Assembly: GCA_965206445.1 (NCBI GenBank)
Contig: CBDBJR010000001.1
Span: 186,001 to 250,000 of the forward strand
Source of the DNA: CBDBJR01 sp965206445
GTDB lineage: Bacteria > Pseudomonadota > Gammaproteobacteria > Arenicellales > Poriferihabitantaceae
DNA length: 64,000 bases
Direction of reading: 5' to 3'
Below the pieces are notes generated by a model. The model searched no databases and was not told the origin of the DNA. It worked only from the letters and a program-made list of their open reading frames with translations. This document shows positions 9,487 through 18,632 of the stretch, in pieces. The position numbers and the translations under genes were made by a program. Numbering within the stretch: the first letter of the stretch is position 1; every line of letters begins with the position of its first letter.

Positions 9487-9556
9487 GCATGCCCCCTTGA
9501 ACATGACCCTGAAAACAATTTTGAACATGGCCCTGAAAATGGCGACCCTGAAGCGA

Positions 9557-10297
9557 ATGCAGCAGTGGATGCGTGTGCTGGCGTGCAGCAGTCTTTTGGC
9601 GGCCTGCGCCGTATCGAATCCGCCGGTAATCGACAAATCCCCCGGCCGGCTGATACCGCCCGAATACATCGTCAAGCAGAATGACAGTTTATACAGTATT
9701 GCCTGGGCGTTTGGCGTCGATTTCCAGCAGCTTGCCCACTGGAACCGGATAGCCAAACCCTATGTGATTCGACCCGGCCAGCGACTGCGATTGCGCCCCG
9801 CGCCCGCGGTGCGAGCGGTTGCCACGCAACCGGGCCCGGCAACCGGGAATACCGCCGCTGCGACCGCAGCGCCGCCAAAAGCACAACCGAAAGGGCCGCC
9901 GGCGCCCGCAACCGGGGGCGATTCGGCCGCAATCAGCTGGATATGGCCGGCAGAGGGCAAACTGGTGGGCACCTATTCGGCCCCCAAAAACGTGCATGGC
10001 ATTCAAATCGCCGGCCGCAGCGGCACGGCAATCAATGCCACCGGTGCCGGCGAAGTGGTCTATGTTGGCGAGGCGCTGCTCGGCTACGGCAAGCTGATTA
10101 TCGTTCGGCATAACCCGATTTTTCTCAGTGCGTACGCGCACAATCAATCGATTCTGGTGGCTGAAGGCGAGCACGTCCGGGCCGGCCAGCAGATCGCCAC
10201 GATGGGCAGCAGCGGCGCCAACCGAACGATGCTGCATTTCGAGATCCGCAAACATGGCAAGCCGGTTGACCCGCTTACCTATCTGGTGCGGCAGTGA
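9557..10297 (+). CDS. nlpD: NlpD-type lipoprotein (LysM + degenerate M23 domain)
   Basis: About 246 residues from ATG 9557 (MQQWMRVLACSSLLAAC), chosen because it gives a compact lipoprotein signal ending at the lipobox LLAAC. Upstream in-frame ATGs (for example 9503, 9527) would add a repetitive leader. A LysM domain follows (YIVKQNDSLYSIAW to IRPGQRLRL), then a Pro/Ala/Gln linker, then an M23/LytM domain from about ISWIWPAEG to the end. The LytM HxxxD zinc site reads VHGIQI, so it is degenerate; as for E. coli NlpD/EnvC this implies an activator of cell-wall amidases at the septum, not a peptidase. The frame overlaps the end of yqaA. No rpoS follows. Confidence 0.93.
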   Translation: MQQWMRVLACSSLLAACAVSNPPVIDKSPGRLIPPEYIVKQNDSLYSIAWAFGVDFQQLAHWNRIAKPYVIRPGQRLRLRPAPAVRAVATQPGPATGNTAAATAAPPKAQPKGPPAPATGGDSAAISWIWPAEGKLVGTYSAPKNVHGIQIAGRSGTAINATGAGEVVYVGEALLGYGKLIIVRHNPIFLSAYAHNQSILVAEGEHVRAGQQIATMGSSGANRTMLHFEIRKHGKPVDPLTYLVRQ

Positions 10298-10341
10298 GGG
10301 TATGCAGCGCGGCGCCGAAAACAACGATCGGGCGCGTTTGG

Positions 10342-10596
10342 CTAGGCTGACGGCTGTCGGCGGCGCCGGATATGTTCCAATACATCCAGCTTTTGTTCGC
10401 GGGTCATAATAATCCAGTTGCGAATCTCATCCGCACTGCGATAGCAGCCGCGACAAAACGGGTCGCCGTTAAACGCACACACCGATACGCAGGGCGACGG
10501 CACCAGATAATCCACCGGCGCCTGCAGCCGCTGCCGGCGGCGTTGTCGCCGGGCCGAGACGCGACCGGGGTCGTCTGATTTACTGTGCACCGTCAT
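10342..10596 (-). CDS. DUF1289 family small Cys-rich protein
   Basis: 84 residues with the complete DUF1289 signature SPCVSVCAFNGDPFCRGCYRS followed by DEIRNWIIM. Four Cys residues (CxxxC...CxxC) are probably metal ligands. The N-terminal 25 residues are basic and variable. Family members are widespread in proteobacteria, often called Fe-S or zinc-ribbon-like, with no firm function. It converges on nlpD with 44 bases between the stops. Confidence 0.88.
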   Translation of the reverse strand: MTVHSKSDDPGRVSARRQRRRQRLQAPVDYLVPSPCVSVCAFNGDPFCRGCYRSADEIRNWIIMTREQKLDVLEHIRRRRQPSA

Positions 10597-10654
10597 GGAT
10601 TACCGGAATGTTCAAACTGCAATTGATGCCGATAGCGGCGGATTCCACCGGGGA

Positions 10655-11065
10655 TTAAAAAACGACGATCAACAGCAACAATACGACCTGGGCCAAACTC
10701 AGCATCATGCTGTGTTTGCGCAGCTTGTTAAACGCAATTTTGTCATTCGACTGATCGCTGGCCAGCCATTTGTCCCGCGCCTGCGCCATCTGCCGAATCA
10801 AAAACTGCCGGCAATAAACAAAGCTGATCAGTACCAGTGCCAGCAGCATAATATTTATCGGCGAGGTCCAGAAAGACAGCACCAGCGCGACCGTTGAAAA
10901 CCCGATGCCCCAAAGGCAGTAGCGGGAAAACAACTTGTGCAATGCCGCCCCGGCCGGCTCGAAATCCAGCAGTTGATCCAGAGTCGGCGACGCCAGGCAG
11001 GCAAAAAACAGTACCGAACCCAGCAGCAGCGTCACCACCAGATCCAAAGTCATTGAGATTGACAT
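10655..11065 (-). CDS. DUF4149-like inner-membrane protein
   Basis: About 136 residues from the ATG at 11065 (MSISMTLDLVVTLLL); a start at 11092 would give 145. Four hydrophobic segments are visible, with short loops containing a conserved-looking FACLASPTLDQLLD and LHKLFSRYCLWGIGFS. This layout matches the DUF4149/TMEM205-type family. Function unknown. It is followed by the DUF1289 gene on the same strand, 58 bases away, so the two may be cotranscribed. Confidence 0.7.
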   Translation of the reverse strand: MSISMTLDLVVTLLLGSVLFFACLASPTLDQLLDFEPAGAALHKLFSRYCLWGIGFSTVALVLSFWTSPINIMLLALVLISFVYCRQFLIRQMAQARDKWLASDQSNDKIAFNKLRKHSMMLSLAQVVLLLLIVVF

Positions 11066-11223
11066 CACGTTGCCCTCATGGTTACCGGTCACCGACTAAC
11101 CGTATCGATCAGACTCGGCAAGTGCGCATACCGCCGCCGGCGTGCCGGTTTTATCCGTGACCGGCGCGTATAGCATAGATCGATTTTCATCGTGACGCGA
11201 CCGGTAAATACGCCGGCTGCGGC

Positions 11224-11661
11224 TCAGTTGACCGGCGGCGCTGCCATCGCATCGGCGAATGCGCCGGTGTCGGCGTAGATTTCATATTGACAGATAGCAC
11301 CATTGCGCAATGTGAAAATATTCACCATCCCGCCGGTTACCAGCTTGCCGGTCGCCCGCATCCGCCATACGCCGCTGCACTGTACCACCACTTTTGCGTG
11401 CGCGGCTATCGTATCCAGTTTTTTCACTTCGACAATATCGACATGGGTTTTGATCCGCGTCAAAAATTTATCGAAGCCGTCCGCGCCGCTGTATTGACCG
11501 GCCCACGGCAGCCGTCCGCTCTGACCGTGATAAATGATCTTTATATCGGCCGACAACAGGGCGCCCAGCCGCTCCCGGTCCCGCGCCGCCAGGGCCTGAT
11601 AGAAGTGCTCGATAACGGCCTCGCTGCTGTCGCCCATGTGATCGCTCAGGTGATCGCACAT
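11224..11661 (-). CDS. SnoaL/NTF2-like domain protein
   Basis: 145 residues. The cone-shaped NTF2/SnoaL fold is indicated by SSEAVIEHFYQALAARDRERLGALLSADIKI at the N-terminus, a central YSGADGFDKFLTRI and the C-terminal block ITLRN-like IFTLRNGAICQYEIYADTGAF. Such single-domain proteins bind or isomerise small hydrophobic molecules, and the substrate cannot be read from sequence. Several ATGs lie at the N-terminus; ATG at 11637 (MGDSSEAV) is a reasonable alternative start. Confidence 0.82.
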   Translation of the reverse strand: MCDHLSDHMGDSSEAVIEHFYQALAARDRERLGALLSADIKIIYHGQSGRLPWAGQYSGADGFDKFLTRIKTHVDIVEVKKLDTIAAHAKVVVQCSGVWRMRATGKLVTGGMVNIFTLRNGAICQYEIYADTGAFADAMAAPPVN

Positions 11662-11742
11662 GTCCTCACCAAATATGTCGGCTCAACCGAAACACACGGC
11701 GCAAGCAAACGAGAAATAATCACACGCATTCAAATGGCCCCC

Positions 11743-12303
11743 TCAAATAATTGGTCCGTCCTTTTCCCGCTTGAGAAAATCAACGGCATTACGCACCCCG
11801 ATCAGATGCGGATTCACTTTCAGTGCGCGCTTAAAATACCGTAATGCCGAATCTCTGTCGTACTCCTGCAAATGAATCATGCCCTGACCGGAAAGCGCGC
11901 CAAAGTGCCTCGGCTCAAGCAGCAGCGTTTCGGCCACATCGGCAGTAGAAAGCGCATACTCGCCCATCATGTAATACACCGTGGCGCGTTTATTCCAGGC
12001 CTCGGCAAACGTCGGCGCCATGTTTATCGCCGCGGTAAATTTTTCCACCGCCGCCGGCAGGTCGGCCGCATTCATATCCCGTATGCCTTGCTGCATCAGC
12101 TGCTCGAGCACCGGATTATCCGTTTGCAGCCAGCGCCGCCAGATTTGGCGAGCAACCGCATCCGCCTCGTATTGCCCGATATCCTGCTGCAACTGCCCAA
12201 ACAGTGCGTCCAGCTCGGGCGCGTTTTGATCGGCGTACGATTGCCCGTCGAACACCCCGGCCATAAACACCGCCGCAAACAGCGCAAAGATGGCATTTTT
12301 CAT
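11743..12303 (-). CDS. Secreted TPR-repeat protein
   Basis: 186 residues from ATG 12303, with GGAGAC just upstream and a clear signal peptide (KNAIFALFAAVFMAGVFDGQSYA). Two to three tetratricopeptide repeats follow: AAVEKFTAAINMAPTFAEAWNKRATVYYMMG, the unit ending LLLEPRHFGALSG, and DSALRYFKRALKVNPHL. It is probably a periplasmic scaffold for protein-protein contact. The start codon overlaps the stop of the upstream truncated PhyH-like gene by four bases (ATGA), implying translational coupling. Confidence 0.85.
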   Translation of the reverse strand: MKNAIFALFAAVFMAGVFDGQSYADQNAPELDALFGQLQQDIGQYEADAVARQIWRRWLQTDNPVLEQLMQQGIRDMNAADLPAAVEKFTAAINMAPTFAEAWNKRATVYYMMGEYALSTADVAETLLLEPRHFGALSGQGMIHLQEYDRDSALRYFKRALKVNPHLIGVRNAVDFLKREKDGPII

Positions 12304-12776
12304 ACTGTCTCCTCGATCGTGTTCATGCCGCACCCGGCAGATAAAAATACGCACCCCATTACGCCGTCTTTGAGCTCCGCTTGCAGATCAAAGATCGAGG
12401 CGGTTGTAAAGCGCGCATCCTGCTTGCTTACCGGGTGGGGAATCCGCGCATTGAATGCCTGCCAATCGTACTTATGGAATAACGGGAAGGCGTCTACCGC
12501 AAGATAGTCGATCAACGGGGCATACCGCATCGCGCGATCATAAACCGGGTTGGCCTCCTCAGGGTTGGTTATTCTGCGCAGCACCTGACGGCCGTTGTTG
12601 CCGATCACATCAAACAGCTCGCCGCGCTCGGCCCGGCGCGCATACGCTGCGGTCACTTGCTGTAATTCCCGTACCAGATCGCTCGGCAGAAATTCCGGCA
12701 ACACCACGAAGCCGTCGCGGCGGTATTGCCGTTCCAGCTCGCTCAACCGACCATGCTTGCCGCTCTCGGTCATCAT
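12300..12776 (-). pseudogene. Truncated phytanoyl-CoA dioxygenase (PhyH)-like gene
   Basis: A 159-residue frame from ATG 12776. The first 95 residues look like the N-terminus of a PhyH-family Fe(II)/2-oxoglutarate dioxygenase: LERQYRRDGFVVLPEFLP, LVRELQQVTAAYARRA, QVLRRITNPEEANPVYDRAMR and APLIDYLAVD. The family then needs the HxD...H iron site and the Arg that binds 2-oxoglutarate, about 150 more residues, and these are absent. Instead an unrelated 60-residue tail follows and ends at the next gene. Either an internal deletion or a fusion removed the catalytic core. The product cannot be an active dioxygenase. It could have been a small-substrate hydroxylase of methylated compounds, which is speculation. 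Confidence 0.75.
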
Positions 12777-12885
12777 ACGCCCCTCCCGATTGATAACAAC
12801 ACGACAGTAACAGACTCCGGGGCATTCTAAAACAGGCCGGTCGGCACTGTAAACCGGTGCGCAACCGGCCGCGCCCGGCAGGCGC

Positions 12886-13647
12886 CTACTGCCGCAACTT
12901 ATAGCCGGTTTTGAAAATCCACCCGACCAGGGCAATGCAAATCAACAAAAAAGCCCCGACCATCGTCAGGCTGGTATACACACTGACATCCGCGATCTCA
13001 TAAAAGCTCCAGCGAAAGCCGCTCACCAGATACAACACCGGATTGAACAGCGTCACTGTTTGCCATGCCTCGGGCAGCATGTTGATCGAATAGAAGCTGC
13101 CGCCGAGAAACACCAGCGGCGTCACTATCAGCAGCGGGATGATTTGCAGCTTCTCGAAATTGTCGGCCCAGATGCCAATCAAAAAACCAAACAGGCTGAA
13201 CGTGACCGCGGTCAAAAACAAAAACAGCAGCATCCACCAGAAATGCAGTATCTCGATCGGCACAAACAAGCCGGCGGTGGCCAGTATGATCAGACCCACG
13301 GCCAGCGATTTTGTCGTCGCCGCGCCGACATAACCGACGACGATTTCCAGATACGAGATCGGCGCCGACAGGATCTCGTAAATCGTGCCGGTAAACCGGG
13401 GGAAAAAGATGCCGAACGACGCGTTGGATACGCTTTGCGTCATCAGCGCCAGCATAATCAACCCCGGCACGATGAAGGAGCCGTACGACACGCCCTCGAC
13501 TTCGGTAATGCGCGAGCCTATCGCCGAACCGAACACGATGAAATACAGCGAGGTGGAAATAACCGGCGACACGATGCTCTGAAACAGCGTACGCTTGGCG
13601 CGAGACATCTCGAACAGATAGATCGACTTGACGCCGTACAGATTCAC
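12886..13647 (-). CDS. ABC-2 type exporter permease (YadH-like)
   Basis: 253 residues with six hydrophobic segments, the size and spacing of ABC-2 membrane subunits. Characteristic blocks are YGSFIVPGLIMLALMTQSVSNASFG, FTGTIYEILSAPISYLEIVVGY and PLVFLGGSFYSINMLPEAWQ. It overlaps the upstream ATP-binding gene by four bases, so the two form one operon and one transporter. The closest known arrangement is E. coli yadGH, whose substrate is unknown. Confidence 0.92.
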   Translation of the reverse strand: MNLYGVKSIYLFEMSRAKRTLFQSIVSPVISTSLYFIVFGSAIGSRITEVEGVSYGSFIVPGLIMLALMTQSVSNASFGIFFPRFTGTIYEILSAPISYLEIVVGYVGAATTKSLAVGLIILATAGLFVPIEILHFWWMLLFLFLTAVTFSLFGFLIGIWADNFEKLQIIPLLIVTPLVFLGGSFYSINMLPEAWQTVTLFNPVLYLVSGFRWSFYEIADVSVYTSLTMVGAFLLICIALVGWIFKTGYKLRQ

Positions 13648-14567
13648 CGTGCCGCCTCCACCAAATCAACAAAAATATCTTCCAGCGAGCTTTGCGTGGT
13701 ATGCAGATCTTTGAATGTAATGCCGACCCGGTTAAGCGATTTCAGCAGCCTGGTAATACCGGTGCGCTGTTTTACCGTATCGTAGGTATACATCAACTGT
13801 GCGCCGTTATGCAAAATCTCGAGGTGGTATTCGGCCAGCTCTTGCGGCAGCACCGTAACCGGGCGGTGCAAATCCAGCACCAGCTGCTTGCGCCCCATCT
13901 TGCGCATCAAATCCGTCTTCTGCTCGACCAACAGCAACCTGCCGTCGCTGATTACCCCGACCCGATCCGCTATATTTTCCGCCTCTTCGATGTAATGGGT
14001 GGTCAGGATTATCGTCACACTGTTGTCCCTCAAGCGGCGAATAAGCTGCCACATCTCTTTGCGTAGCGAAACATCCACCCCGGCGGTCGGCTCATCCAGA
14101 AATAAAATTTCCGGCTCATGCGCCAATGCCTTGGCGATCATCACCCGGCGCTTCATGCCGCCGGACAGTGCCATGATGTGGCTGTGTCGCTTGTCCCACA
14201 GCGACAGGTCGTTGAGTACTTTTTCAATAAAGACCGGATTCGGCGGCCGGGCAAACAGCCCGCGGCTGAACGACACGGTATTGAACACGGTCTCGAACGT
14301 GTCGGTCGTCAACTCCTGCGGCACCAGGCCAATCATGGCCCGGGCGGCCCGATAATCGCGAATAATATCATGCCCGGCAACCGTGACACTGCCGGCACTC
14401 GGATTCACCAGACCGCAGATAATGCTGATCAGTGTGGTCTTGCCCGCGCCATTGGGGCCGAGCAGCGCAATGATCTCGCCGGCATGAATATCGATATCGA
14501 TCGAGTCGAGCGCCTGCACGCCGTCCGCGTAGGTCTTGTTCAGGTTTTTTACTTCTATCAGTGGCAC
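13644..14567 (-). CDS. ABC transporter ATP-binding protein (YadG-like)
   Basis: 307 residues. Walker A is LLGPNGAGKTTLI, the signature is LSGGMKRRVMIAKAL, Walker B is ILFLDEPTAGVD, and the switch His is in TTHYIEEAE. A C-terminal extension of about 70 residues (from LHRPVTVLPQELAEYH) is typical of the YadG/drug-exporter group. It pairs with the permease that overlaps its 3' end. The operon lies downstream of lpxK and msbA on the same strand but is separated from lpxK's stop by about 85 bases. Confidence 0.94.
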   Translation of the reverse strand: MPLIEVKNLNKTYADGVQALDSIDIDIHAGEIIALLGPNGAGKTTLISIICGLVNPSAGSVTVAGHDIIRDYRAARAMIGLVPQELTTDTFETVFNTVSFSRGLFARPPNPVFIEKVLNDLSLWDKRHSHIMALSGGMKRRVMIAKALAHEPEILFLDEPTAGVDVSLRKEMWQLIRRLRDNSVTIILTTHYIEEAENIADRVGVISDGRLLLVEQKTDLMRKMGRKQLVLDLHRPVTVLPQELAEYHLEILHNGAQLMYTYDTVKQRTGITRLLKSLNRVGITFKDLHTTQSSLEDIFVDLVEAAR

Positions 14568-14652
14568 GATCGATTCGGGTTGTTTTATTGCGCTGTTGAA
14601 TGGCCGTCGAGCCGCCGCTCGTCAGGCCGCCTGCAACGGCACGGCGACGGCC

Positions 14653-15678
14653 TCACTCGGGCGCGGCGACGCGGGCCAGCAACGCGGCAAACTGATCGAG
14701 AAATGCCGCACTCAGCTGTACCGTGATCGGCAGCACCCAGACGTCTTCCGGGAGTGCCAGCGAGGTGCATTTGACCGCATCTTTTTCCGTCATAATAATC
14801 GTGCTGTCGGCATCTGCAAACGCGAAATCGGCATCATCATAGCAGTGATGATCGGCAAATACATGTTTGACCAGGCGCAGTCCGGCCCGTTCGAGGCAAT
14901 CAAAAAACCGCTTCGGGTTACCCAATCCGGCAACCGCATGCACCCGCCGGCCGGCGAATTCGCCCAACTGCCGGTGCTGTCGGCGGTCCAGGCGATAGAG
15001 CGCGTCGGCGGTGATGGTATACCGATGGCACGGCCGCCCCGCCAGTGCCTGCCAGCCCGGCAGCGCCGTCGCCGGACCACCGTTGACCACCAGCAGGCTG
15101 GCGCGCTTCAACGCCGACCGCGGCTCACGCAGCGGCCCGGCCGGCAGGCACCAGCCGTTGCCCAGCCCGCGCTCACCGTCGATGACCACAATATCGAGGT
15201 CGCGGTGCAGCCGCAAATGCTGAAACCCGTCATCACTGACGACCACATTGCAGCCGTGCTGTTGAATCAATCGGCGCGCGGCCGCCACCCGGTCGGCGCC
15301 GACCACCACCGGAATGCGGCAGCGGTGAAAAATCAACACCGGCTCATCGCCCACCGCGGCCGGCGCATCGTTGGCCGTCACCGACCGCGGCGGCACAATC
15401 GGCTGGCCGCCATAGCCCCTGGCAACGACACCGACCGCATACCCCCGGCGCTGCAGCACCGCCACCAGCGCGATCAACAACGGCGTCTTGCCAGTGCCGC
15501 CGACACTCAGATTGCCGACCACGATAACCGGCACCGGCAGCTTGCAGCGCGCGCGCACCCCGGCCCGATACCCCCAGGCCCGTAACTGCATCACCCCCGC
15601 ATTCAGCAGCCCCACCGGATACAACAACCGATTCATCCAGCCCGGCTTAGTCCAGCCTCGCTGGATCCGTTGCAGCAT
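14653..15678 (-). CDS. lpxK: Tetraacyldisaccharide 4'-kinase LpxK
   Basis: 341 residues, normal length. LpxK phosphorylates the 4' position of the lipid A disaccharide precursor at the inner membrane. The N-terminus has a membrane-associating segment and the P-loop VIVVGNLSVGGTGKTPLLIALV. Further family blocks are VGVVARGYGG, VVVSDDGFQHLRLHRDLDIVVID, GPLREP and VHAVAGLGNPKRFFD, then ADHHCYDDADF and TEKDAVK. It follows msbA by three bases, the usual msbA-lpxK operon of gammaproteobacteria, and shows the organism makes lipid A. Confidence 0.97.
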   Translation of the reverse strand: MLQRIQRGWTKPGWMNRLLYPVGLLNAGVMQLRAWGYRAGVRARCKLPVPVIVVGNLSVGGTGKTPLLIALVAVLQRRGYAVGVVARGYGGQPIVPPRSVTANDAPAAVGDEPVLIFHRCRIPVVVGADRVAAARRLIQQHGCNVVVSDDGFQHLRLHRDLDIVVIDGERGLGNGWCLPAGPLREPRSALKRASLLVVNGGPATALPGWQALAGRPCHRYTITADALYRLDRRQHRQLGEFAGRRVHAVAGLGNPKRFFDCLERAGLRLVKHVFADHHCYDDADFAFADADSTIIMTEKDAVKCTSLALPEDVWVLPITVQLSAAFLDQFAALLARVAAPE

Positions 15679-15681
15679 GAT

Positions 15682-17442
15682 TTATCGCGGCAGCCGATCC
15701 GGTTCGCCCTGATCGGATTGGTGATACAGTCGGGAGTACGCGCCGCCCAGCCGCATCAGCTCGGGATGCGTTCCGCGCTCGACAATCCGCCCGGCGTCCA
15801 GCATCAGAATCAAGTCGGCGCGCTTAATCGTACTGAGACGATGCGCAATAATCAGGGTAGTGCGGTTGTCAATCAGCTTTTCGATAGCCTGCTGAATATG
15901 CCTCTCGGAATGAGAATCGAGCGAGGACGTGGCCTCGTCCAGTATCAGCAGCGGCGCATCTTTGTACAGCGCCCGCGCAATGGCAATGCGCTGCCGCTGC
16001 CCGCCGGATAACCGGATGCCCTGCTCGCCCACCAGCGTATCCAGCCCCTCCGGCAAGCGGTCGACAAACTCGCCGACATGCGCCGCCTCGACCGCCGCCA
16101 GCAGCTTGTGCTGATCGACCGGGGCCGGCGCGCCGTACGTGATATTGTTGCGAATCGACTGATCAAACAGCGTGATCTCCTGCGTCACCATGGCCATGTT
16201 CTGCCGCAACGACGACAGCTTGATGTCATTCAGCGGCTGGCCGTCAATTTCAATCACCCCCTGCGAGCACTCATAAAAGCGCAGCAGCAGCGACACCAGG
16301 GTGGACTTGCCGCTGCCGGAGACCCCGACCAGGGCCACGGTGGAACCGGCCGCGATATCGAAGCTGACGTGATCCAGCACCCGCTTGCCGTCCGCTTTAT
16401 ACTGAAAACAAATATCCTTGAACGACACGTTGCCGACGATATGCGGCAATATCCGGCTGCCCCGATCCGGTTCCGCCGGCAGATCGATGGTCCGAAAGAT
16501 CGACTCGGCGCCGGCCATGCCGACCTGAATCGCCTGATTGACCCCGGACAGATTTTTAATCGGCCGCATCAGCATGCTCATTGACAGCAAATAGGACGAA
16601 AACACGCCCGGAGAAATCTCCTGATACAGCGCCAGCCAGACGACGCCGGCAATGCCGCCGCCGGAAACCAGCGCGATCAACGGCGCACTGATAGCCTGCA
16701 CCGTGTTCAGCTTCATCAACTGCTGTCGATTGCGATTGTTGGCGCGGTAGAACTCTTTTCCCTGATAGTCATGCGCGCCAAATATTTTCATCACGCGGTT
16801 GCCCTGAAAAGCCTCCCTGGCGACATGCGCAATCTCGCCGACACTGTCTTGTATACGCAAACTGATAGCGCGAAAACGCCTGCTCGACAGCTTAAAAATA
16901 AAGAACGCAAGCGGCAGAATCAGCATAAAAACCAGCGACAATTTCCAGCTCAGATAAAACATCCAGGTCAGCAGGAAAATGGTCTTGCAGACGTCGCGAA
17001 ACAGCACGCGAAACACCGAACTGCTGGCCTGGGCAACCTGCTCGACATCATGGGTCAGCCGCGACACCATCCTGTTGGTGGAATGGCGGTCAAAATAGCT
17101 TACCGGGGCGTAGATCATCTGCTCAAACATGCGCTGGCGCAGATTCTGAATCACCCGCCGGGCCACCCAGATGGTGCAATAATTATCGCAAAACGTGCCC
17201 AGCGCGCGCATCAGCGCCAGCAAAAACAGCAACAGTGGCACCCACTGAATAAAATTCTGCTCCTGATCCACAAAGCCCCGGTCCATAATCGGTTTGAGCA
17301 CCGCTGCAAAACCGGCGTCACTTGCCGCCACCACCAGCATACCGAGCAGCGCGATAGCAAACATCGCCTTGTACGGCAGTACGTAGCCCAGTAATCGCCG
17401 GTATAACTGCAATCCGTTGGCAGGGTTTGAGGGGGTGGTCAC
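15682..17442 (-). CDS. msbA: Lipid A export ATP-binding/permease MsbA
   Basis: 586 residues, full-length half-transporter. Six membrane segments occupy about residues 20-320; the nucleotide-binding domain follows with Walker A GVSGSGKSTLVSLLLRFY, signature RLSGGQRQRIAIARALY and Walker B LLILDEATSSLD with the switch His in IIAHRLSTI. MsbA flips core-lipid A across the inner membrane. The operon with lpxK supports the assignment over other ABC exporters. The 248 bases between msbA and etfA hold no gene I can recognise. Confidence 0.96.
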   Translation of the reverse strand: MTTPSNPANGLQLYRRLLGYVLPYKAMFAIALLGMLVVAASDAGFAAVLKPIMDRGFVDQEQNFIQWVPLLLFLLALMRALGTFCDNYCTIWVARRVIQNLRQRMFEQMIYAPVSYFDRHSTNRMVSRLTHDVEQVAQASSSVFRVLFRDVCKTIFLLTWMFYLSWKLSLVFMLILPLAFFIFKLSSRRFRAISLRIQDSVGEIAHVAREAFQGNRVMKIFGAHDYQGKEFYRANNRNRQQLMKLNTVQAISAPLIALVSGGGIAGVVWLALYQEISPGVFSSYLLSMSMLMRPIKNLSGVNQAIQVGMAGAESIFRTIDLPAEPDRGSRILPHIVGNVSFKDICFQYKADGKRVLDHVSFDIAAGSTVALVGVSGSGKSTLVSLLLRFYECSQGVIEIDGQPLNDIKLSSLRQNMAMVTQEITLFDQSIRNNITYGAPAPVDQHKLLAAVEAAHVGEFVDRLPEGLDTLVGEQGIRLSGGQRQRIAIARALYKDAPLLILDEATSSLDSHSERHIQQAIEKLIDNRTTLIIAHRLSTIKRADLILMLDAGRIVERGTHPELMRLGGAYSRLYHQSDQGEPDRLPR

Positions 17443-17690
17443 GCCGATAACAGGCCGATAAGGGATCGGGGCGGTTCTGCCGGGCGGCTATGCCGGCGCA
17501 ACCGCGACGCCTGGCCGGTCACTGTCATGCAGCCGACAGCGCCCGTTTGACCGGCACTGCGCGCCCGCATTTCCACCGGTCGGACAACCGCCGGCAGCGG
17601 ACAGATACGCAGACATGGCCTGATCTGGCGCCGCGCAGACGGTGTTATCCGGTTCAGCCGCCTGACGTGGATGCGGCGCATCGATAGCGG

Positions 17691-18632
17691 TCAGCCGGTT
17701 TTTTCCAGTTCAGCCTGCAGCGCCGGCACCGCGTTGAACAAATCTTCATCCCAGCCATAATCGGCCACCTGGAAAATCGGCGCCTCGGCATCGTTGTTGA
17801 TCGCCACAATCACCTTGGAATCCTTCATCCCGGCCAGATGCTGAATCGCACCGGAGATGCCGACGGCGACATACAGATCGGGCGCAACCACCTTACCGGT
17901 TTGCCCGACCTGATAATCATTCGGCACAAATCCGGCATCGACCGCCGCCCGGGACGCGCCGACGGCGCCGTTCAGCCGCTCGGCCAGCTGGTCCAGCAGC
18001 GCAAAGTTATCGCCGTTTTGCATCCCGCGCCCGCCCGATATGACCACGCGCGCCGACGCCAGCTCCGGGCGCTCGCTGTGGCTCAGCATCTGCTCGACAA
18101 ACTGCACCTGATCGGTGGCACCGGCCGCATCGAGCACTACGCTCCCGGCGTCGCCGCCGGTTTCGCTGGCCGGCTCAAACGCCGTCGTGCGCACGGTGAT
18201 AAACTTGATGCGATCGGACGACTTCACCGTGGCCATCGCATTGCCGGCATAAATCGGCCGCACAAACGTATCCGCGTCAATCACCGCACTGATATCCGAG
18301 ATCGCCTGACAATCGCACAGCGCGGCGACGTAGGGAATCAGCGCCTTGCCAAACGTCGAGGCCGGCGCCAGCACGTGGCCATAGCCGTCGATATTCGCCT
18401 GCACCAGCCGCGCCATGTTTTCCGTAATCTGGTTGGCATAGCTATCCGCATCGGCCACCAGCACCCGGGCCACACCGGCAATGTTGCCGATGCGCTCGGC
18501 GATCCCGGCGACCTCTTTGCCGGCCAGCAACACCGCCACCTCGCCGCCGATCTGCCCGGCAGCGGTGACGCAATGTAGCGTGCCCGGCGAAAGCCGGGCG
18601 CCGTCGTGCTCCGCAATCACAAGAATGCTCAT
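17691..18632 (-). CDS. etfA: Electron transfer flavoprotein alpha subunit
   Basis: 313 residues. The C-terminal FAD-binding half is diagnostic: VVISGGRGM, GASRAAVDAGFVPNDYQVGQTGKVVAPDLYVAVGISGAIQH (cut here to its parts: SRAAVDAG, QVGQTGK, LYVAVGISGAIQH) and KVIVAINNDAEAPIFQVADYG. ETF carries electrons from flavin dehydrogenases to ETF-ubiquinone oxidoreductase. Its start overlaps the etfB stop by four bases. The neighbouring dimethylglycine/sarcosine dehydrogenase-like gene is a likely electron donor. Confidence 0.97.
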   Translation of the reverse strand: MSILVIAEHDGARLSPGTLHCVTAAGQIGGEVAVLLAGKEVAGIAERIGNIAGVARVLVADADSYANQITENMARLVQANIDGYGHVLAPASTFGKALIPYVAALCDCQAISDISAVIDADTFVRPIYAGNAMATVKSSDRIKFITVRTTAFEPASETGGDAGSVVLDAAGATDQVQFVEQMLSHSERPELASARVVISGGRGMQNGDNFALLDQLAERLNGAVGASRAAVDAGFVPNDYQVGQTGKVVAPDLYVAVGISGAIQHLAGMKDSKVIVAINNDAEAPIFQVADYGWDEDLFNAVPALQAELEKTG

